NCBI RefSeq assembly: GCF_009811555.1
Contig: NZ_BLIN01000005.1
Location: 3,357,501 to 3,421,500, forward strand
Direction: 5' to 3'
DNA: 64,000 nucleotides
DNA from: Streptomyces caniferus
GTDB taxonomy: Bacteria > Actinomycetota > Actinomycetes > Streptomycetales > Streptomycetaceae
This document shows, in pieces, positions 32,801-40,277 of the stretch; positions within the stretch are counted from its first letter, which is position 1; the number at the start of each line of letters is the position of its first letter. The translations under genes were made by a program, and so were the position numbers. Under the pieces are notes generated by a model. The model was given only the letters and a program-made list of their open reading frames with translations. It was not told where the DNA came from and ran no database searches.

Positions 32801-33536
32801 GGCGCCGCGGCCGCGGGTCAGCCGGCAGTGGAGCGTGCTGCTCTCGCCCAACGCGCACAGCACGCCGGTGCTGCGCTCCGCGCTGGGCTACTCCGGCCGG
32901 CTGCTGGAGACCGGGCTGCCGCGCACCGACGCCTTCTTCGCCGCGGACCGCGACCGGACCGCGGCCGCGGTCCGCGAGCGCCTGGGCATCGAGCCCGGCC
33001 GGAGGGTGGTGCTGTACGCGCCGACCCCGCGCGACGATCTGGCCTACGACGCGGGCCACCACCGGCTGCATCTGCCGCTCGATCTGGAGCTGGCGCGGCA
33101 GGAGCTGGCGGACGATCATGTCCTGCTGGTCCGCGGTCATCCGCTGGTCGCCGACCGGCTGCCCGCCCACCACGCCCCGTTCGCCCTCGACGTCTCCGCG
33201 CATCCGGACGCCACCGAGCTGCTGCTGGCGGCGGACGTCCTGGTCACCGACTACTCGTCGCTGGCGGCCGACTTCGCCAACACCGGCCGTCCGATGCTCT
33301 TCCTGACGCCCGATCTGCCGCACTACCGCGACACCCTGCGGGGTTTCACGCTCGACTTCGAGGCCCGGATGCCGGGGCCGCTGCTCACCTCCACCGGTGA
33401 ACTGGTGGACGCGCTGGGCGACTTGGAGGCGATCGCGGCTGCGGGCGCGGACGCGTACGCGGATTTCCGGGAGACCTTCTGCCACCGGGACGACGGAGGT
33501 GCCGCGGGCCGGGTCGCGGATCTGCTGGAGCGGTGA
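29841..33536 (+). CDS. Bifunctional GT2 glycosyltransferase / CDP-glycerol glycerophosphotransferase
   Basis: 1231 residues. N-terminal GT-A domain (about 4-260): LTVVVPVHRIEGSERNVEEC, and the metal-binding DADD at 110-113. A middle region of about 600 residues is rich in beta strands with low-complexity spacers. C-terminal TagF-type domain (about 870-1231): QTWHGTPLKRIG with catalytic-type His 965, and VTDYSS at 1135-1140 with D1137. The TagF family moves polyol-phosphate from CDP-polyol onto a growing teichoic-acid chain; the GT2 part would add a sugar. Fusion suggests alternating polymerisation. It acts at the inner membrane face. ATG 29841 directly precedes the GT fold. Confidence 0.9.
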   Translation: MKPRLTVVVPVHRIEGSERNVEECLESVAAQTLTDLDVVMVDGGPPAEGGGAAAAAEGTPAALARRFAERDPRFRIVHHPGGGPAPGCGALRNTGARHAYPHTAYLSFLDADDVLLPRAYEDLVGLLERSGSDLATGNVYRLGAAGRSQSAHHPAARPTTLRTRLGDDLTLLSDHFARNKVFRRAFWDKHRFAFPEGELCHDAAVTLPALFLAGAVDVLQEHVCYWRLPEGSDRHRRPDARGVRDRFAAVAGIRRFLADPAHARLRAHQRDYDRAQLTEGLLDLVDALPAASPECRTAFLDCARDFLSGVDPALFPTLPVELRMRWYLIRSGRLADLLTLLTHEARNPAGFTVAGPPLRKRAVLPLTPPLELPPGVTRLDRADFPVRARVREAVWRHGVLVLRGYAYIRNLDAAHRHGYLRTAVLSCGRRRILLPLRPVVMPEATAESGQELHCYDWSGFELRIDPARLRKGGRWEESDWSVGVLLASGGMVRAAALHAAETGSGAAPCAHELPGDGAGAEGVRITPRYPDGRLRLSVGRPVRRLTGHRAAAAGALDLTVTTPGPPPAALRLTHQGTGTVVSFPVETDPAAGAGAGAGAEAGARSGAGAPGATEPREAGEASGRVPGPAPAPLAFRVRLDALAAARPPRDGAPRAIPPAHTESWAAEVVLPDGGTDPIACDPGLAPVAYPLPHGRELVVAAAPDGRLVLHDRTPQPYLERAMWRADGTLLVTGGLPDAAPHATELVLKHGAHAAELAFPTTHDDGRFHGALPLGALPSLAGPLPLREGRWTLHLREQGAPGSALDAPVRCVPSLLEGLPAVRTVRGKPLTLDRHRHDEALVVAGPALPATDRGPYRRRLLREQHYALHRSRPLRDTVLYSSFGGRAYGDSPRAVHEELVRRGMDVEHLWAVRDAQTAVPETARAVLVGSAEWHGALAHSRWVVTNTHLPRWFTRRGGQRIIQTWHGTPLKRIGADLAGTLCAGLAHLAPRPRVSRQWSVLLSPNAHSTPVLRSALGYSGRLLETGLPRTDAFFAADRDRTAAAVRERLGIEPGRRVVLYAPTPRDDLAYDAGHHRLHLPLDLELARQELADDHVLLVRGHPLVADRLPAHHAPFALDVSAHPDATELLLAADVLVTDYSSLAADFANTGRPMLFLTPDLPHYRDTLRGFTLDFEARMPGPLLTSTGELVDALGDLEAIAAAGADAYADFRETFCHRDDGGAAGRVADLLER

Positions 33537-33766
33537 TCGGGGCCGGTCCGCCGCAAGGTGGTGGCGTGCGGATCGGCATCGTGCGGCACTCGCGTCGTTA
33601 CAGCATGTGCAGGCGCTTTTACGGGCCATGCACACCCGGGGCCCCGGCTCCCGCCCGGTAAGAAGACGGCAAGAGGGCGGAAAAGCGGAGCGGCGGGTGC
33701 AACCACGCGTCGGGTTTCGCCCTCTGAATCATCGGAAATGGGTTCGGACCTCGCTCGCGCCAAGAG

Positions 33767-35452
33767 ATGCTGTCGACACGAAATGTAGATTCAGTGACTG
33801 TGAAAGAAGCCCTCGATCCGCTGACGGGGCCCACCATCACGCCATCCGCACAGGTCAGCATCGTCGTCATCGCCTTCAACGATGCCGGCCATGTCTGCGA
33901 TGCGGTGCGCTCCGCACTCGCGCAGGGGACACCCGGCGAAACGGTCACCGAAGTGATCGCGGTGAACGACGCCTCCACCGACGGCACCGGCGCCGCCCTG
34001 GACGCCCTCGCCCATGACGAACCGCGGCTGCGGGTGATCCACCGCGACACGAACAGCGGCGGCTGCGGCACCCCGCGCAACGACGGTCTGCGTGCCGCCA
34101 CCGGACGGTTCGTGATGTTCCTCGACAGCGACGATGTGCTGCCCCCGGGCGCGGCCCGGGCGCTGCTGGCCGCCGCTCAGGAGCATGACGCCCCGGTCGT
34201 GGCCGGCGCCTGCGTACGCCGGGAGCTGCCCGCGCACCGCGACGTCCCCTGGCAGCCGGCCCTCTACCGCGAGCCGGCGGTGCACAGCTCCCCCGAATCC
34301 AGCCCCCAGCTGGTCCGGGACACGCTGTGCGTCAACAAGCTCTACGACCGGGCGTTCCTCGACAAGCACGCCATCACCTTCCCCGAGGGCCGTTTCACCT
34401 ACGAGGACTTCGTGTTCACCGCGCGGGTGCTGGCCGCCGCCCCCCGCGTCGCGACGATCCCCGACCGGGTCTACATCTGGCATGTGCGCCGCGCGGCCGC
34501 CCGGCAGTCGATCTCGCTGGACCGCAACGACGTCGCCAACTGGCAGGCGCGGATCGCGGCGCACCGCGCCAGTGTGCAGATCTTCCAGGACGCCGGGCAG
34601 AAGGCGCTGGCGCACGCCGCGGACACCAAGTTCCTCGACCACGATCTGCGGATGTACGTCCGCGAGCTGCACACCCGCGGCGCCGACTACCGCACCGACT
34701 GGTGGCGGCTGACCCGCGACTACCTGGGGGGCTTCGACGAGGCCGATCTGCGCGCGGCCCGCGCCCCGGCCCGCTGGCTGGCCCGGGTGGTGCTGGCGTC
34801 GCCGGCCCCGCGGGACCTGGAACGGCTGACCCAGCTGGCGGCCCGGCCCGGCCGGCTGCTGCCGCCGTACGCGGAGGCCGACGGCCGCGCGGTGTGGTCC
34901 GCCGACCTGCCCGAGGTGGAGCTGGACGCGATCGGCACCAAGCCGATGCACCGGCTGCCGGTGACCATAGACGCGGAGCCGGCCGTCAGCGGCCCGGGGG
35001 TGCTGCGGCTGCGGGTGCACGACCTGTACGGGCGGCTGGCGGCGGCCGGGCCGGAGAGCATCGACATCGAGCTGCGGCGCCGCCGGGACGACCGGCGCGG
35101 TCCGGTCCACACCGCCGCCCTCACCCCGGCCCCGGCCGTCGGCGGGTCCCAGGCCTGCTGGACCGCCGAGATCGTCCTGGACCTCGCGGCGCTGGCCGAA
35201 CGCGGCGGCCGGCCCTGCGCGGATCCCGAGCCCTGGGATCTGATGGCGCAGGTCAGCTGCGCGAACGGGGCCGGTTTCCGCGCCGCGCTGCGGGCCCTGG
35301 GCCCGGGGCTGCGCCGCCGGGTGCTGCCCAGCCGCCGCCATGCCGTGCTGCTGGTGCAGCCGTATGCGACGACCGGCGGCGCCCTGTCACTGCGGGTCGC
35401 CTCCGGCCCGCGCAGCGTATGGCGGATCGCCGCCCGGCGGCTGCGCGGCTGA
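33767..35452 (+). CDS. GT2 glycosyltransferase with beta-rich C-terminal domain
   Basis: 561 residues. GT-A fold at about 28-260: VSIVVIAFNDAGHVCDAVRS, VNDASTDGTG, SGGCGTPRNDGLRAATGRF, and DSDD at 120-123. FTYEDFVFTARVLAAAPRV is the acceptor-side motif. The C-terminal 200 residues are beta-rich and resemble the spacer of the fused enzymes, but no glycerophosphotransferase domain follows. The start is uncertain: ATG 33767 lacks a clear Shine-Dalgarno, and GTG 33794 is an alternative. Likely transfers a sugar to the same polymer as its neighbours. Confidence 0.87.
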   Translation: MLSTRNVDSVTVKEALDPLTGPTITPSAQVSIVVIAFNDAGHVCDAVRSALAQGTPGETVTEVIAVNDASTDGTGAALDALAHDEPRLRVIHRDTNSGGCGTPRNDGLRAATGRFVMFLDSDDVLPPGAARALLAAAQEHDAPVVAGACVRRELPAHRDVPWQPALYREPAVHSSPESSPQLVRDTLCVNKLYDRAFLDKHAITFPEGRFTYEDFVFTARVLAAAPRVATIPDRVYIWHVRRAAARQSISLDRNDVANWQARIAAHRASVQIFQDAGQKALAHAADTKFLDHDLRMYVRELHTRGADYRTDWWRLTRDYLGGFDEADLRAARAPARWLARVVLASPAPRDLERLTQLAARPGRLLPPYAEADGRAVWSADLPEVELDAIGTKPMHRLPVTIDAEPAVSGPGVLRLRVHDLYGRLAAAGPESIDIELRRRRDDRRGPVHTAALTPAPAVGGSQACWTAEIVLDLAALAERGGRPCADPEPWDLMAQVSCANGAGFRAALRALGPGLRRRVLPSRRHAVLLVQPYATTGGALSLRVASGPRSVWRIAARRLRG

Positions 35453-35506
35453 GCCGCCGCGGCCCGCTCCCCCCGCACTCCTCGACCCCGACCTAGGATT
35501 GGCGCT

Positions 35507-36484
<978 letters not shown>

Positions 36485-36488
36485 CAGC

Positions 36489-36512
36489 GGGCCGCGCCGT
36501 GGGGCGCGGCCC
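36489..36512 (+). terminator. Terminator of galE
   Basis: 10-bp perfect stem GGGCCGCGCC/GGCGCGGCCC with loop GTGG, five bases after the stop. A second, imperfect hairpin around CCGCTGCGCGCAGCGG (about 36534-36549) would serve the convergent methyltransferase. Confidence 0.7.
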
Positions 36513-36562
36513 GGATCGGCGGTGTGCGGCGGCCGCTGCGCGCAGCGGGCCGCCGCCGCCCG

Positions 36563-37228
36563 TCATGCGCCGGCCGCGGCGGGCTTGCGGATCATGAGGC
36601 AGGCCTGCGGGGCGGTGTCCCCCAGTTCCGCTTCGGGTTCGCGCAGCAGCCGGGCCCGTACGGACAGCCCGGCGCGGCCCACCAGGTCGGCGATCCGGTC
36701 CGGCTGCCGGCGCCGGAAGTCGAGCGACACGGGATGGCCGAACGGCCGGTCGATGTGCAGGGGCTCGTCCCCCGTCTGGAAGGCGAGCAGGAGATGGCCG
36801 CCCGGGGCGAGCACCCGGTGGAACTCGGCGAACACCTCCGGCAGCCGTTCCTGCGGTGTGTGGATGATCGAGTACCAGGCCACCACGCCGCCGAGGGCGC
36901 CGTCCGGCAGATCCAGGGACGTCATCGCCCCCTCCTCGAACCGCACGCCCGGGTGCGCGCGCCGGGCCAGTGCCACCATCCGCGGCGACAGGTCGACGCC
37001 GGACACGGACAGTCCCAGGGCGGCCAGGTGGGCGGTGACCCGGCCGGGCCCGCAGCCGACGTCGACGACCGGCCCGGCGCCGGCGGCCCGCACGAGTTCG
37101 GCGAAGCCGGCGAGCATCGCCCGGTCCATCGGCCGGGTCTCCAGGACGTCGCGGAAATGGTCGTCGTAGTCTTCGGCGACGGCGTCGTAGAACGCCCGGG
37201 TGGTGCGCAGGAAATCCGGTTCGGTCAT
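36563..37228 (-). CDS. Class I SAM-dependent methyltransferase
   Basis: 221 residues. Motif I is VVDVGCGPGRVTAHLAALGL, followed by VSGVDLSPRMVALARRAHPG, then VVAWYSIIHTPQERLPEVFA and PGGHLLLAFQTG. A generic Methyltransf_11/25 protein with no targeting signals. Transcribed convergently to galE. Substrate unknown; a role in the surrounding polymer pathway is possible but unsupported. Confidence 0.87.
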   Translation of the reverse strand: MTEPDFLRTTRAFYDAVAEDYDDHFRDVLETRPMDRAMLAGFAELVRAAGAGPVVDVGCGPGRVTAHLAALGLSVSGVDLSPRMVALARRAHPGVRFEEGAMTSLDLPDGALGGVVAWYSIIHTPQERLPEVFAEFHRVLAPGGHLLLAFQTGDEPLHIDRPFGHPVSLDFRRRQPDRIADLVGRAGLSVRARLLREPEAELGDTAPQACLMIRKPAAAGA

Positions 37229-37285
37229 GGCCCGGCACCCTACTGGGCGCCCCGGGCCGGCCGGCGGGGAACCGACGCGCCGGGG

Positions 37286-37558
37286 TCAGCTCAGCGGGTG
37301 CGACGTCCGGCCCGAGACCTCGTCGATCTCGTCATGTGCCTTGGTCAGCAGCTTCATCGCCAGTTCGTTGAGCGCTCTGGCCCCCGCGACCTCCTCGCCC
37401 ACCCGCGGCTGGTTGGAGTCGACGGGGTGGCGGCTGGCGTAACCGTGGGCCCGAACCTCGGTCCCGTCGGGCAGCCGTACGAGGGCGGCTGCGCGGGTGC
37501 GGTGGGTGTCCTCCTCGAATTCCATGTCCACATGCCATCCGACAGTGGTCTGCAGCAT
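37286..37558 (-). CDS. DUF1876 domain protein
   Basis: 90 residues and the full length of the family. It opens MLQTTVGWHVDMEFEEDTHR and continues AALVRLPDGTEVRAHGYASR and GARALNELAMKLLTKAHDEI, the DUF1876 pattern (a dsRBD-like alpha/beta fold). Common in several copies per Streptomyces genome; function unknown. ATG 37558 is chosen because the family starts there. An upstream extension to 37633 is Arg/Pro-rich and not conserved-looking. Confidence 0.88.
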   Translation of the reverse strand: MLQTTVGWHVDMEFEEDTHRTRAAALVRLPDGTEVRAHGYASRHPVDSNQPRVGEEVAGARALNELAMKLLTKAHDEIDEVSGRTSHPLS

Positions 37559-37640
37559 CACGATCACCTCCGGAGCCCCTCTTACCAGCGTGCGCCTGCC
37601 GGGCGGCCGCCGCACGACGGGTGCCGGCGGCACGGCAGCG

Positions 37641-37676
37641 CCCGGGGCGGGCCTCTGGTCGAAGGCCCGCCCCGGG
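37641..37676 (-). terminator. Terminator after the I36-type gene
   Basis: 14-bp perfect stem CCCGGGGCGGGCCT/AGGCCCGCCCCGGG with an 8-base loop, 22 bases beyond the stop on the minus strand. Confidence 0.8.
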
Positions 37677-37698
37677 GGTGCTCACGCGGTCCGGCCCG

Positions 37699-38079
37699 TT
37701 ACGGCTGGAGGGTGATCGAGTTGATCGGCGTGAGGTCCTTGTCGATGTAGTAGCCGGGCGAGAGGTAGCCCTGGCATCCGGTGCCGTTGTAGCCCGTGCA
37801 GGTCCGCATGGTCGCGCCCCCGGACTGGTTGTTGTAGATGCGGTGCGTCCCGACCTGGTTGCTGAGGTTGTGGGCCCCGTAGCTGTAGTAGAAGAGCGAC
37901 GGGTGGCCGCCGTTCCACCCGGCGTTCTGCGGGTAGATGCAGACCGCCCCGTAGGGGCAGCCCTGGACGGTGCCGCCCGCCGCGGCGGCGGTTCCGGCCG
38001 TGCCGATCACGACGCCTGCCGGGACGGCCAGCGCCGCGACGGTCATGGCTACCACTCCGGCTCGCTTCCATATGGACAT
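37699..38079 (-). CDS. Secreted peptidase inhibitor I36 / crystallin-fold-like protein
   Basis: 126 residues. The signal peptide MSIWKRAGVVAMTVAALAVP runs on to AAAA at about 34. The mature part has CPYGAVCIYPQNAGWNGG at its start and HNLSNQVGTHRIYNNQSGG later, the beta-gamma-crystallin-like fold of the I36 family (SMPI), with four cysteines likely forming two disulfides. It may inhibit a metalloprotease or be structural. GGGGGAA lies eight bases before ATG 38079. It interrupts the glycopolymer genes, with no obvious link. Confidence 0.8.
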   Translation of the reverse strand: MSIWKRAGVVAMTVAALAVPAGVVIGTAGTAAAAGGTVQGCPYGAVCIYPQNAGWNGGHPSLFYYSYGAHNLSNQVGTHRIYNNQSGGATMRTCTGYNGTGCQGYLSPGYYIDKDLTPINSITLQP

Positions 38080-38105
38080 GTGACGTTCCCCCTTGGTCCA
38101 GCGGC

Positions 38106-38128
38106 CCCGCGGGGTGGTGCCCCGCGGG
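38106..38128 (-). terminator. Hairpin downstream of the 646-residue GT2 gene
   Basis: 9-bp stem CCCGCGGGG/CCCCGCGGG with a 5-base loop, about 95 bases past the GT2 stop on the minus strand. Confidence 0.5.
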
Positions 38129-38222
38129 TGCACCTCTGCGGGTGCCTGATGGTTGGCCAGCCTGTTGCCACGGGGGTGGATCGCACAACGGTTTTCGGCG
38201 GTGCCCGAAGGGGCTGCCGGTG

Positions 38223-40163
38223 TCAGCCACGCGTGCGGCGCAGCGGGTTCATGGAACGACGGGCGCCGGGCACGGTGAGGGTCAGCGGCGTGCGCCCGTC
38301 GGCCGCCCGGACCGGCAGTTCGCGGCGGAACGGGCCCGCGGTCACCCGCAGGACCACCTGCCAGGTGCCCGGGGGGCCGCTGCGCAGCAGGGACCGCACG
38401 GTGTAGTGGTCGCCGGCGCCCCGTTCGACCGTGGTGCGCAGCGCGACCGAGCGGGTCGCGTCGTGGAGGACCAGCCCCAGTTCGGCGTCCACGGGGCAGC
38501 CGGGCAGGGTGAGGCGCGCGGCGAGGGCGGCCCGCCCGGAGCGGGTGCGGTCCGCGGTGCCGCGCAGGTCGTCGCCGAGTGGCCGGCGGGCGCCGTCGCG
38601 GTCCAGGTCGAGGTGGAGATGGCCGTGCGGCACGGAGAGGAAGAGCGCGGCGACGGACGGGCCGGCCGGTCCCCGGCCGACGATCCGCGGCGCGAACTCC
38701 TCGTCGCCCGCCCCTTCTTCGGGGACCAGCCAGGCCTCGCGGCGGAGGGCGGGACCCGCCGGGCCCGCTTCGCCGTGCGCGGTGACCGCGATCTTGAGGC
38801 CCCAGGTGCCGTCGGTCAGCGGCCCGCCGTCCGCGGCGGTCGCCGGGTCGACGGCGGCCTGCCACGCGCCGTCCGCGTACCGCGCCGGGACGCGGTGGGC
38901 GGCGCCGCTGCGCTGCAGCACGATCTCGACGGTGTCGGCGCCGAGCGGGTGAAGGTCGGCGGTGCCCCGCAGATGCAGTACGCCGCCGGCCCAGCGCCGG
39001 CGGATCAGGCGCTGGCGCACCACCACGCGGTCGGTGAGGTCGTAGCAGGCGTCGGGGAGGCCGCGCTCCGGGTCGCGGAAGTACGGGTAGCCGGCGTAGA
39101 CGCGGCCGTCGTCGCCGAGGTGCGGCGGGTCCGGCTGCCCTTCGGTGTCGGCCCGGACGACGGCGGTCAGCGCGTCGTCGAGTCCGGCGCGCAGGCAGTG
39201 GGCGCGCAGCCGGAGTCCGGGCGGCAGGGCGGCCCGGACCCGGTCGGTGCAGTAGCGCTCGACGAGCGGGCGGGCGGCGGCGGCCATCCGCTGCCGCCCG
39301 GCGAGGTCGCGGGCGAGGTAGGCGGCCCCGAAGGGCATGAGTATCTCGCCGTGGAAGTGCCGGACCATCAGTTTGTCCCGCTGGGCGCCGGGCGGGACCT
39401 GGGCCTCGACGTCTTCGAGGACGGTGCCGATGTAGTCGAGGTACTCGCACCAGTCGATGTCCTGGCGGCTGGCGTTGCTGTTGTCCTCGCGTCCGTGCAG
39501 GTAGTAGCAGTCGTGGTCGGCGAGGACGGAGACGACGTCGGCGCGCAGCAGGGCGGCGATGCCGAAGGGCAGGTCCTCGGCCAGCAGCCGGCCCTCGACG
39601 AAGCGCAGCCGGTGCGTTTCGAGGAAGGAGCGGCGGAAGAGTTTGTAGGCGGCCAGCGACCAGTAGACCGGGGAGTCGAAGACCGAGACCTTGTCGCTGG
39701 TGGTGCGCAGGTCGACGGGGGCGGCGCGGCCGTCGGCGCCGACGATGCGGCCGTAGACGATGTCCGAGCCGCACCGGTCGGCCATCCGGGTGAGGCGGTC
39801 CAGCGCCTCGGGGCCGAGGCGGTCGTCGGAGTCGAGGAAGAAGACGTAGTCGCCGGTGGCGCGGTCCAGCCCGGTGTTGCGCGGCTTGCCGGCGCCGCCG
39901 GAGGCCTCCTGGCGCAGCACGGTCAGGTTGGGGTGCCGGCGGGCGTGGTCGGCCAGCCGTTCCGCGCTGCCGTCGGTGGAGCCGTCGTCGACCGCGATCA
40001 CCTCGATCCGGTGCTGGTCGAGGGTCTGGCCGAAGACCGAGTCGAGGCAGCGGTCGAGGTAGTCCCGGGTGTTGTGCACCGGCACGATCACGGAGACGGT
40101 CGGCTTCACCGTGGCATCCGGTCCGGCCGGAGCCGCGGCCGTGAGGTCGTCAGGGGCGGGCAC
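38223..40163 (-). CDS. GT2 glycosyltransferase with large beta-rich C-terminus
   Basis: 646 residues from GTG 40163, which has GGAGG five bases upstream. GT-A domain about 20-300: VSVIVPVHNTRDYLDRCLDS, IAVDDGSTDGSAERL, SGGAGKPRNTGLDRATGDYV, and DSDD at 111-114; LLAEDLPFGIAALLRADVV is the acceptor region. Residues 330-646 form beta-rich modules similar in style to the spacers of the GT-TagF fusions. Divergent from the YfhO operon over an AT-rich promoter region. Likely adds a sugar to the island's polymer. Confidence 0.88.
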   Translation of the reverse strand: MPAPDDLTAAAPAGPDATVKPTVSVIVPVHNTRDYLDRCLDSVFGQTLDQHRIEVIAVDDGSTDGSAERLADHARRHPNLTVLRQEASGGAGKPRNTGLDRATGDYVFFLDSDDRLGPEALDRLTRMADRCGSDIVYGRIVGADGRAAPVDLRTTSDKVSVFDSPVYWSLAAYKLFRRSFLETHRLRFVEGRLLAEDLPFGIAALLRADVVSVLADHDCYYLHGREDNSNASRQDIDWCEYLDYIGTVLEDVEAQVPPGAQRDKLMVRHFHGEILMPFGAAYLARDLAGRQRMAAAARPLVERYCTDRVRAALPPGLRLRAHCLRAGLDDALTAVVRADTEGQPDPPHLGDDGRVYAGYPYFRDPERGLPDACYDLTDRVVVRQRLIRRRWAGGVLHLRGTADLHPLGADTVEIVLQRSGAAHRVPARYADGAWQAAVDPATAADGGPLTDGTWGLKIAVTAHGEAGPAGPALRREAWLVPEEGAGDEEFAPRIVGRGPAGPSVAALFLSVPHGHLHLDLDRDGARRPLGDDLRGTADRTRSGRAALAARLTLPGCPVDAELGLVLHDATRSVALRTTVERGAGDHYTVRSLLRSGPPGTWQVVLRVTAGPFRRELPVRAADGRTPLTLTVPGARRSMNPLRRTRG

Positions 40164-40277
40164 CGTGCCCTCCGATCTTTCAGCAATCCCCGAAATACCC
40201 GGCGTCCCAGCCGGGCAAAGGGGACTATTAAGACATATAACGTTGGGTGAACGTTCGCCGATCGTGGAGGAGTGCCG
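40164..40277. promoter_or_regulatory. Divergent promoter region, GT2 / YfhO operon
   Basis: 114 bases, unusually AT-rich for the window around 40224-40256 (GACTATTAAGACATATAACG). It contains a direct repeat AACGTT at about 40238 and 40249. It probably holds both promoters; no assigned regulator. Confidence 0.5.
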